A program made the translations under genes and the position numbers. Of a DNA stretch of 64,000 bases, positions 8,420-15,901 are shown in pieces. Under the pieces are notes generated by a model. That model had not been told where the DNA came from. It did not search any database and saw only the letters and a list, made by a program, of their open reading frames with translations. Source of the DNA: DAOPKN01 sp035391225 (GTDB taxonomy: Bacteria; Thermotogota; Thermotogae; MWEM01). Where the stretch lies: assembly GCA_035391225.1 (NCBI GenBank), contig DAOPKN010000002.1, positions 1 through 64,000 on the forward strand, written 5' to 3'. Position 1 is the stretch's first letter; each line of letters begins with the position of its first letter.

Positions 8420-9828
8420 GAGCACTGGAGAAATGGGGGGGGAAGGTCTCTCCTGCCTGGCGCAGCCTGCTGGCGTTCATGGAGCAGAAATGGCTGCTTT
8501 TCGGCTTAGCGTGCCTGCTCTCCTTTTTCACCACGCTCTTTTTCTGGCAGCTCTCGATCCCCGTTTTCCTCTTCCTCTGGGTGCTTTTTTTCCTCGCCGA
8601 GATGCTGATTTGCGAGGGAACGTTCGCGCGAAACCGTTTCTTCCGCATGCATCGCTCTTTCTCCACGACATTCTACGTCCTGTTGTTTTCTGCCTGCTTC
8701 TTGAACCTGGTCCTGACCTTTTACCTGAATTCCAGCTACGCTTCCATTTTTTTCGGGGTTTCCCTCCTCACCGTTCTCTTCGGGAAAAAAGTGGGGCAGG
8801 GTTCCTCCGTGTTCCTGACGCTTCATTTCTTGGCGTGCTTTCCCCAACGCGTGGCCCCCGGGATGATCCTTTTGCTCGCGGGGTTCTTGACCGCCAGTTT
8901 TTCCAACCACGTGAACAAGAGGTTGGACATCTCCCTGGCGGCTTTCTACGTGAGCCTTCTCAAGGCGTTTACCGCATTGCTGCTGGGGTACACCCCCTTC
9001 GATCGCTTCTTCGTGAACCAATTCGTGGCCTTCGCCGTGACGCCGCTGGTCTCCACCATTGCAGTGATTGGGTTCTTGCCCTACGTGGAATGGACCAGCC
9101 GCGTGTTCTCCAACATCGGAATGATGGAGCTGGGAAACCTGAACCATCCCTTGCTCAAAAAGCTCTTCGAGGAAGCCCCGGGCACATACTTCCACAGCAT
9201 GACGATGGCCAACCTGAGTGAAAACGCCGCGGAACGAATTGGGGTCAACCCCACGCTTGCCCGCGTGGGAAGTTATTTCCATGACGTGGGGAAACTGTGG
9301 AAACCCCAGTTTTTCACGGAAAACCAACAGGGCGAAAACCCCCACGATCTCATCGAACCTTCCATGAGCAAGCTGGTTTTGAACGAGCACGTGAAGCACG
9401 GCGTCACGCTGGCAAAGGAGTACAAGCTGCCCATCCTCTTCGAGGACCTCATCGTGCAACACCATGGAACAAGGGTGCAGAAGTTTTTCTACCACAAGGC
9501 CAAAACGGAAAACGATGCCGTGAGCGAGGACCAGTTCCGCTATGCGGGCCCCAAGCCCCAGTTCAAGGAGGCGGGGATCATCATGTTGGCGGATTCCTGC
9601 GAGGCAGCGGTGAAGAGCCTGAAAGAACCGGGGCCCGGAAAGGTGCAGGAAGTGGTGAAACAAATCGTGGACGGCATCTACACCGAACGGCAGCTCGACG
9701 ATTCCGGGCTAACGCTCAAGGACTTGGAGAGCATCGTGGACGAGTTTTCGCGGTCACTGTTGAATGCCATGCGCAAACGTATTGCCTATCCCACCGATGG
9801 AGAAGAAGACGCAAAGAAAGAAGGGTGA
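8416..9828 (+). CDS. Membrane HD-domain phosphodiesterase, PgpH-like, lacking the extracellular domain
   Basis: 470 residues. About seven hydrophobic helices occupy residues 25-220, followed by a cytoplasmic HD domain (GTYFHSMTM near 254, SYFHDVGKL near 281, QHHGT near 351). This is the core of PgpH/YqfF, the c-di-AMP phosphodiesterase of the phoH-yqfF-ybeY block. Known PgpH proteins are about 700 residues or more and start with a large extracellular 7TMR-HDED domain; here that domain is absent and the protein begins almost directly at the membrane. The gene starts at ATGA overlapping phoH and is followed by ybeY after 6 nt. c-di-AMP as substrate is inferred from family and context. Confidence 0.83.
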   Translation: MRALEKWGGKVSPAWRSLLAFMEQKWLLFGLACLLSFFTTLFFWQLSIPVFLFLWVLFFLAEMLICEGTFARNRFFRMHRSFSTTFYVLLFSACFLNLVLTFYLNSSYASIFFGVSLLTVLFGKKVGQGSSVFLTLHFLACFPQRVAPGMILLLAGFLTASFSNHVNKRLDISLAAFYVSLLKAFTALLLGYTPFDRFFVNQFVAFAVTPLVSTIAVIGFLPYVEWTSRVFSNIGMMELGNLNHPLLKKLFEEAPGTYFHSMTMANLSENAAERIGVNPTLARVGSYFHDVGKLWKPQFFTENQQGENPHDLIEPSMSKLVLNEHVKHGVTLAKEYKLPILFEDLIVQHHGTRVQKFFYHKAKTENDAVSEDQFRYAGPKPQFKEAGIIMLADSCEAAVKSLKEPGPGKVQEVVKQIVDGIYTERQLDDSGLTLKDLESIVDEFSRSLLNAMRKRIAYPTDGEEDAKKEG

Positions 9829-9834
9829 ACCCCG

Positions 9835-10305
9835 ATGCAAACGCCCCAGTTTTCCTTCCAGCAACTGAAAGAAGACCCTACCTACCCGGAACTCCCGGAG
9901 TCTGCGCTGCACGTGGGAAAACGGATCCTGCAAGAGTTCTTCCCGCTTCAGCAAGGAGAATCCGGGGTGTTGCAGGTGAACGTAATCTTTTGCGATGCGC
10001 TTGCCATGGAAAGCCTCAACGAGCAGTACCGGGGGCAAAAAAGCCCCACCGATGTGCTTTCGTTCGCGTATGGCGTGGAGGTGGAGGAAGAGTCGCTGCC
10101 CGTGCGGGAAATCGGGGAAATATTCTTGTGCGTGCCGTACATCCGGGAGCAAGCGACGCAAGTGGGCAATAGCCTGGAGCAGGAGATGGCTTTCCTTTTC
10201 TTCCATGGTTTGCTGCACCTGTGCGGTTTTGCGCACGGGCAGCCGGAGGAAAAGCAGCGGATGTTTGCCTTGCAGCAACGTTTCTTCGAAGAATGGAACG
10301 GTTGA
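9835..10305 (+). CDS. ybeY: Endoribonuclease YbeY
   Basis: 156 residues. The zinc-binding signature HGLLHLCGFAH gives His124, His128 and His134 in the H-x3-H-x5-H spacing of the UPF0054/YbeY family. YbeY is a metal-dependent RNase needed for 16S rRNA 3' maturation and ribosome quality control. The PTDVLSF motif near residue 71 is also conserved. It sits in the usual phoH-pgpH-ybeY order, 6 nt behind the HD protein, and its last 13 bases overlap the start of the GGDEF gene. Confidence 0.95.
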   Translation: MQTPQFSFQQLKEDPTYPELPESALHVGKRILQEFFPLQQGESGVLQVNVIFCDALAMESLNEQYRGQKSPTDVLSFAYGVEVEEESLPVREIGEIFLCVPYIREQATQVGNSLEQEMAFLFFHGLLHLCGFAHGQPEEKQRMFALQQRFFEEWNG

Positions 10306-11897
10306 AGCGTTTCTCGCCGTATTGCCTGCTTTCCCGGGGCTTACCCGCCTTGGGGGGGTTGCTGCTTTTTGGGCTGCTTTGGCTTCTTTTCGGCGTGCTG
10401 TTCACACCCTCCGGGCAAGTGCTTGATGGACCATGGACACTGCACAAATCGGGTGAGCACACGGCGGTGACGTTCCCCCTCAACCATCTCGTTTCCGAAC
10501 CCGCCACGGTTTCCTTCACCACGGAGTTTGGCCCCACCCCGTACGACTCGCTCGTGATCCTGCAACCCATCTGTCACGGGATCCAGGTGTTCTTGAACCA
10601 CCAGATGGTTTTCCAAGAGGGTTCCTTTTCGGGGAAAACCGCCAACGTGTGGAATTACCCCAAGATTGTTCCCCTGGACCCATCGCTGTTGCGGCAGCAA
10701 AACCACTTGGAACTGCGCCTTCTGGCGCTATACGATTACGGCTTGCTGCAACCCCCCTTCTTGGCGGGGTACGAGCAGGCCAGCTTGCGCATAACCTGGG
10801 CGCGCTTTTGGACCAACGACGTGTTCCTGATTTCCATGGGAATTGGCCTGATCATGGGGATCGTGCTGCTCATGGTGGGCTTTTCCATCCCGGAAACCCG
10901 TGTGCTTTTCCTGAGCATCGGTCTGGCCTCCCTTTTTTCCGCGGTGTACCTGTTGGATTTCCAGTTCCGCCTCTCCACGGGAGGGTTGGAGTGGTTTAGC
11001 ATGGCGCGCAAGCTGTTTCTGATCAGTGGATACTTGTCGGTTTTCTTCCTGCTGGTGGGAACGGAACGGATCTTGCGGCAAAGAAACGGCATCTCCAAGG
11101 TGGTTTTCCCCCTGGTGATGGGGGTGAATATTCTGTTGCTGGTGCAACCCAGCGCGGCAGCGACAAAGATAACCACGGATTTCACCAACGTGCTGGTTGT
11201 GGCCATGGTGCTGGTACTCCTGTTGCTGGTGCTGTGGAAGGGGAAACCCCGGTTGGTTTTCTCCATCTCTTTTCTGGCGGGATGCGTGTTCCACGACGTG
11301 TGGTCGGTTTTCACACTCGATCCCCAACCCTTTTTCGTGGGGTATGGCGTCATCGTAGCCGTTTCGGGGTTCGGGTTCTCGCTGGTGGAGACGTTCAAGA
11401 AAACCCACCGGCAACTGCAGCTCACCCACCAGAAATCCCTTCTCGACCCGTTGACCGGTGCATTCAATCGCGGCGTTTTCGGCGAGCCCGCCTTTCCCAC
11501 CCGGGGAGTCGTGGTTTTGGTGGACATGGACGACTTCAAGGGGCTCAACGATTCGTTCGGGCACGATGCGGGAGATGCCGTGCTGCGGGGGTTCGTGGAA
11601 ATTGCGCACGAATTGCTGCGCGGGGAGGATGCCGTGATCCGCATGGGGGGCGACGAATTCGTGCTTTTCCTTTCGCGGTGCACCGAGAAGCAGGTCCCCT
11701 CCATCGTGGACCGGGTGGGACAGCTCTTTTTGCAGCGCTTCCCCCATTTCGGGGCCCGCTTCTCGTACGGCGCTTGCCGGGTATCGGGGAACTTGCAAGA
11801 AAGCTTGAAAAAGGCCGATTCCCTGCTCTACCAGATGAAACGGCAAAAACGCGAAAGCCGTGGATGCGACCTGCAAGAGCGGGGAAAGGGGTTGTAG
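10293..11897 (+). CDS. Membrane diguanylate cyclase with 7TMR-DISM-type sensor
   Basis: 534 residues. A first membrane segment near residues 10-35 is followed by an extracytoplasmic beta-rich domain, then about seven hydrophobic helices (roughly residues 175-370) and a C-terminal GGDEF domain. The catalytic motif is an intact GGDEF near residue 452, and a product-inhibition site RGED lies exactly five residues before it, so an active, feedback-inhibited c-di-GMP synthase is predicted. The layout matches 7TMR-DISM receptors, which sense ligands outside the cell. The ATG at 10293 lies inside the end of ybeY (13-nt overlap); longer in-frame extensions have no suitable start. It ends 7 nt from the convergent flavodoxin gene. 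Confidence 0.86.
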   Translation: MERLKRFSPYCLLSRGLPALGGLLLFGLLWLLFGVLFTPSGQVLDGPWTLHKSGEHTAVTFPLNHLVSEPATVSFTTEFGPTPYDSLVILQPICHGIQVFLNHQMVFQEGSFSGKTANVWNYPKIVPLDPSLLRQQNHLELRLLALYDYGLLQPPFLAGYEQASLRITWARFWTNDVFLISMGIGLIMGIVLLMVGFSIPETRVLFLSIGLASLFSAVYLLDFQFRLSTGGLEWFSMARKLFLISGYLSVFFLLVGTERILRQRNGISKVVFPLVMGVNILLLVQPSAAATKITTDFTNVLVVAMVLVLLLLVLWKGKPRLVFSISFLAGCVFHDVWSVFTLDPQPFFVGYGVIVAVSGFGFSLVETFKKTHRQLQLTHQKSLLDPLTGAFNRGVFGEPAFPTRGVVVLVDMDDFKGLNDSFGHDAGDAVLRGFVEIAHELLRGEDAVIRMGGDEFVLFLSRCTEKQVPSIVDRVGQLFLQRFPHFGARFSYGACRVSGNLQESLKKADSLLYQMKRQKRESRGCDLQERGKGL

Positions 11898-11904
11898 GCG
11901 AGGT

Positions 11905-12399
11905 TTATCCTTCGCTACGTTCCAACATTTGCTGTGCCCACTGCACCACTTGGGGCCTGAGCTCCTGTAGGTGCTTGGCCACGTTCGCACAGCCCAGGGC
12001 CCCGAGGAAAGTGTTGTTCTTGGAAAGCACTTCCCGGGCGTTCTGCTCCGTTTTTCCCGGGCCTCCCAGGTGCGTGTAGAAGAAGGCGATTTTCTTGTCC
12101 TGGAGCAAGCCATCTTCCAGTAGGCTCTTGACCGGTGGGGCGAAGGTAGATGCCCAAACGGGCGTTCCCACGAAGAGGGTATCGTATTGCTCGGGGTTTC
12201 GTTCCAGGGGTTGCAACGCCGGCTTCTTTTTCATCACCACCTGGCTCCCTCCCCACAGGTACTTGGCGAATCCCTTTGTTTTCCGCTCCTTCACGGGTTT
12301 CACTTCTGCCAGATCCGCGTGGAGCTCGTCGGCGATGATGCGGGCAATCTCCCGGGTTTGTCCCTCGTAGGAGTAAAACAGGATCAAAACTTTCGACAT
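11905..12399 (-). CDS. Flavodoxin-like protein
   Basis: 164 residues. The N-terminal FMN phosphate loop FYSYEGQTREIA and the later VGTPVWASTFAPP and THLGGPGK segments are typical of flavodoxin/flavodoxin-oxidoreductase folds, small FMN electron carriers or quinone reductases. The ATG at 12399 is chosen because AGGAG lies 6 nt upstream; a further in-frame ATG at 12417 lacks one. It is the last gene of the long minus-strand operon and faces the GGDEF gene tail to tail with 7 nt between. The redox partner cannot be told from the sequence. Confidence 0.85.
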   Translation of the reverse strand: MSKVLILFYSYEGQTREIARIIADELHADLAEVKPVKERKTKGFAKYLWGGSQVVMKKKPALQPLERNPEQYDTLFVGTPVWASTFAPPVKSLLEDGLLQDKKIAFFYTHLGGPGKTEQNAREVLSKNNTFLGALGCANVAKHLQELRPQVVQWAQQMLERSEG

Positions 12400-12447
12400 T
12401 TCTCTCTCCTTTCCCATTGCACCGGTACTTCCCCCCGCCCCAATGGA

Positions 12448-13368
12448 TCACTCCGCGAGGTGGCGAATGACGCACAGTGTGCGGGGGAACACCGCGTCGA
12501 CCGTCTCTTCCAAGCAAAACGAAATGTTGGTACACGGGGCCTGTTCCTGGGCAATGCTGCCCCAAGCTCCCGGGGCAATCACCTGCGCGGACTGCAACAC
12601 GATGGGCGAACTCCGACGGTTCGTGACCCGGATTTGCTCCCCCTCTACGCGTACCTCCACACCAAGGATTCTCGCGCTATTCCTGCTGTGCTGGAACTGG
12701 AAAGACACCGGCAGGGAAAAGGTCGTGTCGAAGATCAGCAGGAAGTCCTTGGAGTAGCGCACCAAGATCCCCGTCTTTTCTTCCCAGGAATCGCCTTGCT
12801 TCCTTTCGTAGACGATCTTCTTCCCAATGTTCTTTTCCAGTAGCGGGTCGTAGGAATTCCACACGAAATCGATCAGGGTGGTACCCAGGCTGTTTACCTG
12901 GGAGGTGTTTTTGCCCAGTAGGGAGGTTTGGGGGATGATCCTGCCGGTGAACATGGTAAGGCTTTGCACGATGGCATCGCGCACGGAAGCGAAGAAGTTT
13001 CGAACCCGGTCTTTGATCCAAACCAGGGTTCTCTTTTGCGAAAGGCTCTTCCGCAGTTGGCGGGAGCGGTTCCGGGTGGACTGCAGGTCGGTTGCCAAAC
13101 GGAAAATGCCGGAAACCCTGGAAAACTCCGGTTTGTACACGAAAAAGGCAGTTTCCACGTGCCCCTGGTTCGCGTAGGGTTCCGCGTAGGAAACCAGGAA
13201 GCCCGTGCTTTCCAGCTGCATGCTTCCCCATACCGCCCGGGAATCGATGAGCACGATCACCGGGTCATGGTGGAACAGTTTCATGCAGCGATCCCGTGCG
13301 TTGCTCTTGAGGTAGCTACCCACCAGGGCAACCGCGAAAAGGATAAAGAGCGTAATCCAAAATTCCAC
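12448..13368 (-). CDS. Unknown single-pass membrane protein
   Basis: 306 residues that I do not recognise. There is one hydrophobic segment at residues 4-18 followed by a basic stretch (LKSNARDR), so the protein is probably anchored at its N-terminus. The rest is a mixed, beta-rich soluble region with a basic, helix-forming middle (residues 95-120). No catalytic motif is visible. The start is GTG with a purine-rich site before it. It follows the LCP-family gene by 15 nt in the same direction and precedes the flavodoxin, so a cell-envelope role is possible but only by context. Confidence 0.6.
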   Translation of the reverse strand: MEFWITLFILFAVALVGSYLKSNARDRCMKLFHHDPVIVLIDSRAVWGSMQLESTGFLVSYAEPYANQGHVETAFFVYKPEFSRVSGIFRLATDLQSTRNRSRQLRKSLSQKRTLVWIKDRVRNFFASVRDAIVQSLTMFTGRIIPQTSLLGKNTSQVNSLGTTLIDFVWNSYDPLLEKNIGKKIVYERKQGDSWEEKTGILVRYSKDFLLIFDTTFSLPVSFQFQHSRNSARILGVEVRVEGEQIRVTNRRSSPIVLQSAQVIAPGAWGSIAQEQAPCTNISFCLEETVDAVFPRTLCVIRHLAE

Positions 13369-13383
13369 GAGAGTTCCCCCGTT

Positions 13384-14625
13384 TCATTCCTTGGGAATAT
13401 GGTGCACGTAAACCAACGCGTCCGGTGGGAAATGGAAGAACTGCCGGTTCTGCGTGAGGTAGTACAGTAGTTGGAAGTAGTGATCCAGGCCATTTCCGGC
13501 TTCCGGCGAAAAGCAGGCAAAGGGTTCGCCGAAGGTTTCTTGCAGCTGTTGCTGCATTTGCTGTTGCACGTCCGGGGAGTGGGAAACCAGGATCAGGGCG
13601 TTTTGCTCGCCCAGCCAGTTGCGAATCTCCGGGGATTTGATGGGCATGGGAAGCATGCGAACGGGCAGCCCTTTCTTCTGCATGAAATTGTATAGTTCGA
13701 TGGAGAAAAGGTACTCCGAAAGAGAAGTGCCGTTGAGGAAAACCATGGAAGGCTCTACCTGCGCATCGGGGGTGGAGAATGCGGTGAACTCCGAAAGGAA
13801 CGCGGGAAAGCGGCTCTCATCAAGCACGATTTGGCCCTCGAAGCCGATTCGGAAGGGAAAAGAATGGAAAACGATCCGTGGGGTGGTGGAAAAGTGCAAG
13901 CCAAGGAAAAGCAGGTCCTCGGTCTGCAGGTTGCTGGAAACACGGGTGAAGAACCCTTCCAAGAATTGGAGGTAAAAGGAAAGGGGACGGGCAACCTTCA
14001 ACTGGTCCATGATTTTTTGCAGGATTTGCTTCTGGCGTTCCATTCTCCCCAGGTCGCCCTGGGGATCGTTGCGGAAGCGTATGTATTCCAATAGTTGCGC
14101 ACCGTTGAGTTCGTGGGTTCCCGGTTCGAAGTGGATGGAAAGGTTTTGCTGCAGGTCCTCGTAATGCATGGGCGTGGTAATGGTGACGGGAATCGGCCCC
14201 AGCATGTCTCCCAACCATTCGAAGACCTCGTAGTTGATGGCCAACACCCGGTCGATGGAAACGTGGAAAAGGGATTCCAGGCTCTTTTGGAGGACGGCTT
14301 GCCCGTGGTTCTTGAAAACGGAATTGATTTTCACCGCTTGCGTGGATTGGATGGGATCGGGCACGATCAGGTCACGGGGGACGGAGACGAAATGCACCGT
14401 CTTGTGCTCCCAGTCCAATCCCAAAAGAGCAATCACGTCCGTTCGGTCTGCCCCGGCTTCCCCGGCATCGTCCAACCCCAGCACGAGGAAATAGGCGCGA
14501 TCCGACGGAAAGGGGTTACTGCCCAGCAACAGGTCCAACGAGAAAAACGGGTACCACCAAAAGAGCGCGAAAAGCAGGGCGACAAGTATCGCAGCAGTTC
14601 CCACCACGGCAAGCATGATCTTCAA
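13384..14625 (-). CDS. LCP (LytR-CpsA-Psr) family protein
   Basis: 413 residues. An N-terminal membrane anchor (residues 5-25) is followed by the LCP catalytic domain with its conserved charged residues: the GADRTD segment near 58, SVPRDL near 80, and an EYIRFRND...GDLGRMERQ block near 180-200. LCP proteins transfer lipid-linked glycopolymers to the cell wall or outer layer. The C-terminal 130 residues fit a LytR_C-type domain. The start codon appears to be TTG, overlapping the upstream stop as TTGA, with AAGGAG 11 nt before. It is unusual-looking next to a metallopeptidase and an unknown sensor, which together suggest an envelope-maintenance cluster. Confidence 0.86.
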   Translation of the reverse strand: MKIMLAVVGTAAILVALLFALFWWYPFFSLDLLLGSNPFPSDRAYFLVLGLDDAGEAGADRTDVIALLGLDWEHKTVHFVSVPRDLIVPDPIQSTQAVKINSVFKNHGQAVLQKSLESLFHVSIDRVLAINYEVFEWLGDMLGPIPVTITTPMHYEDLQQNLSIHFEPGTHELNGAQLLEYIRFRNDPQGDLGRMERQKQILQKIMDQLKVARPLSFYLQFLEGFFTRVSSNLQTEDLLFLGLHFSTTPRIVFHSFPFRIGFEGQIVLDESRFPAFLSEFTAFSTPDAQVEPSMVFLNGTSLSEYLFSIELYNFMQKKGLPVRMLPMPIKSPEIRNWLGEQNALILVSHSPDVQQQMQQQLQETFGEPFACFSPEAGNGLDHYFQLLYYLTQNRQFFHFPPDALVYVHHIPKE

Positions 14626-15371
14626 TTTTCCATGAACTCCTTAATCGTTTTCAGGCTTTTCTCATCGATGTACCATCGCTGCAACGTTTGGGTTTCCATG
14701 CCCGATCGCACCGTGATTTGGATGGGGTGACGGGTCATGAAGGAAACCGGTATGGTCTTGATCGCGTAGTGCGCCAGTTGGTCGACGAGACGGTAAAAGG
14801 CCCTTTCGGAAAACGAAGATTGAAGGAGTTGGGGCAGGGCCTTTCGGACCGTGGGGAAGAAAAGGGGTTCCAGCAAACCCAGGGGAAGGCCACGTAGCAC
14901 CGTTACCAATCCCTCCGCGGAAAAGGCTGCGTCTTGCACCTCCGCGCTTTGCTGGTCCAAGAGCTCCTTGAGTTGCGCGAATCCTTCCCGATCCAAGCTG
15001 GCCTGGAAACTCAGGTCCGGTTTTCCAAAGAAGCTTTCCACCGTGGCATACACTTGCTTGGGATCCTCGTAATCCAACGACACCCCGCGAATGGGTTCGT
15101 AGCTCGAAGAGGGGATGGGCACAACGTAGTTGATGCGTTGCTGCAGGTTGTTGCGAATCAACACCACCTCAGAATTGTCCTCCAACAGGAACAGGAAATC
15201 CACGATTTGGGCTTTCATCACCGCGGAATGGTGGAAGGACTGCTGCAAGAACAGGAACACGAAAACCAGCAATGCCAACACCACAAGTACCAGCGCCAGA
15301 ATCCATGGCCACCGGGCTCTGCGGCTGCGCTGCGGGCGGCGGAAGGAATTTCGGGAAACGGGATACACCAT
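14622..15371 (-). CDS. Unknown N-terminally anchored membrane protein
   Basis: 249 residues not matching any family I know. A very basic N-terminus (residues 8-22) precedes one strong transmembrane segment (about 24-47), so the roughly 200-residue remainder should face outward. It is a mix of helices with no cysteine pairs or visible catalytic motif. The ATG at 15371 has GAGGTG about 9 nt upstream; a TTG two codons earlier is too close to that site. It overlaps the LCP gene by 4 nt, so the two are probably translated together and may act together. Confidence 0.62.
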   Translation of the reverse strand: MVYPVSRNSFRRPQRSRRARWPWILALVLVVLALLVFVFLFLQQSFHHSAVMKAQIVDFLFLLEDNSEVVLIRNNLQQRINYVVPIPSSSYEPIRGVSLDYEDPKQVYATVESFFGKPDLSFQASLDREGFAQLKELLDQQSAEVQDAAFSAEGLVTVLRGLPLGLLEPLFFPTVRKALPQLLQSSFSERAFYRLVDQLAHYAIKTIPVSFMTRHPIQITVRSGMETQTLQRWYIDEKSLKTIKEFMEN

Positions 15372-15373
15372 TT

Positions 15374-15901
15374 TCAATCACCTCGATCCTCGAGAATTTC
15401 GCGCACTTCCAAGAAACAGGAATAGGAGTAGGCAAGGGAAGTGGGTTGGTCCATCGCATCGTGGAGGTCGAAGTGTTGGACATCGCGAATGGGGTTCACC
15501 GGGGGAGGTGTGGAAAATTCCCCCGTACATAGGCATACGAGCCCTTCCTCGAACCAAGGCGGAAGGGAGGCGGAGCATTGCAGTGTCCAGTGCAGCAGTT
15601 CGTGCAGCAAGGCGGTGTCGAACGTGTTTCGCAACAGGTGACGGCTCTGGATGAAAATCCCCCGGCGATTGGTAAACGCGCGAAGCCAGTAGGGTGCCCC
15701 GCAACTGCGGGTGAACTCGCTGATGCTCGCAAACTCGAAGACGGGGGCGGGAAGGGAAACCAGCGGAAATTCGACCCAGCCTTGCAGTTCGGCGAAAAGC
15801 GCGGGATAGCGTTCCTCCAACGAAAGTTGCCATTGCGTGTAGGCGAAAAGGGAGCAATACGCAAGGGATACGATTGCGAAGAGCAAGAGCATGCGTTTCA
15901 T
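15374..15901 (-). CDS. Small secreted or anchored HExxH metallopeptidase-like protein
   Basis: 175 residues. A hydrophobic N-terminus (residues 4-20) looks like a signal peptide or anchor. The zinc motif HELLH occurs near residue 102, followed 18 residues later by FEEGL, which supplies the third (Glu) ligand in gluzincin-type peptidases such as the peptidase MA clan. An extracytoplasmic protease of small size is therefore predicted. It begins at ATGA overlapping the large sensor gene. The much longer open frame that contains it, reaching 18640, is not a gene: it runs antisense-free but out of frame through the sensor and yigZ genes. Substrate unknown. Confidence 0.72.
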   Translation of the reverse strand: MKRMLLLFAIVSLAYCSLFAYTQWQLSLEERYPALFAELQGWVEFPLVSLPAPVFEFASISEFTRSCGAPYWLRAFTNRRGIFIQSRHLLRNTFDTALLHELLHWTLQCSASLPPWFEEGLVCLCTGEFSTPPPVNPIRDVQHFDLHDAMDQPTSLAYSYSCFLEVREILEDRGD

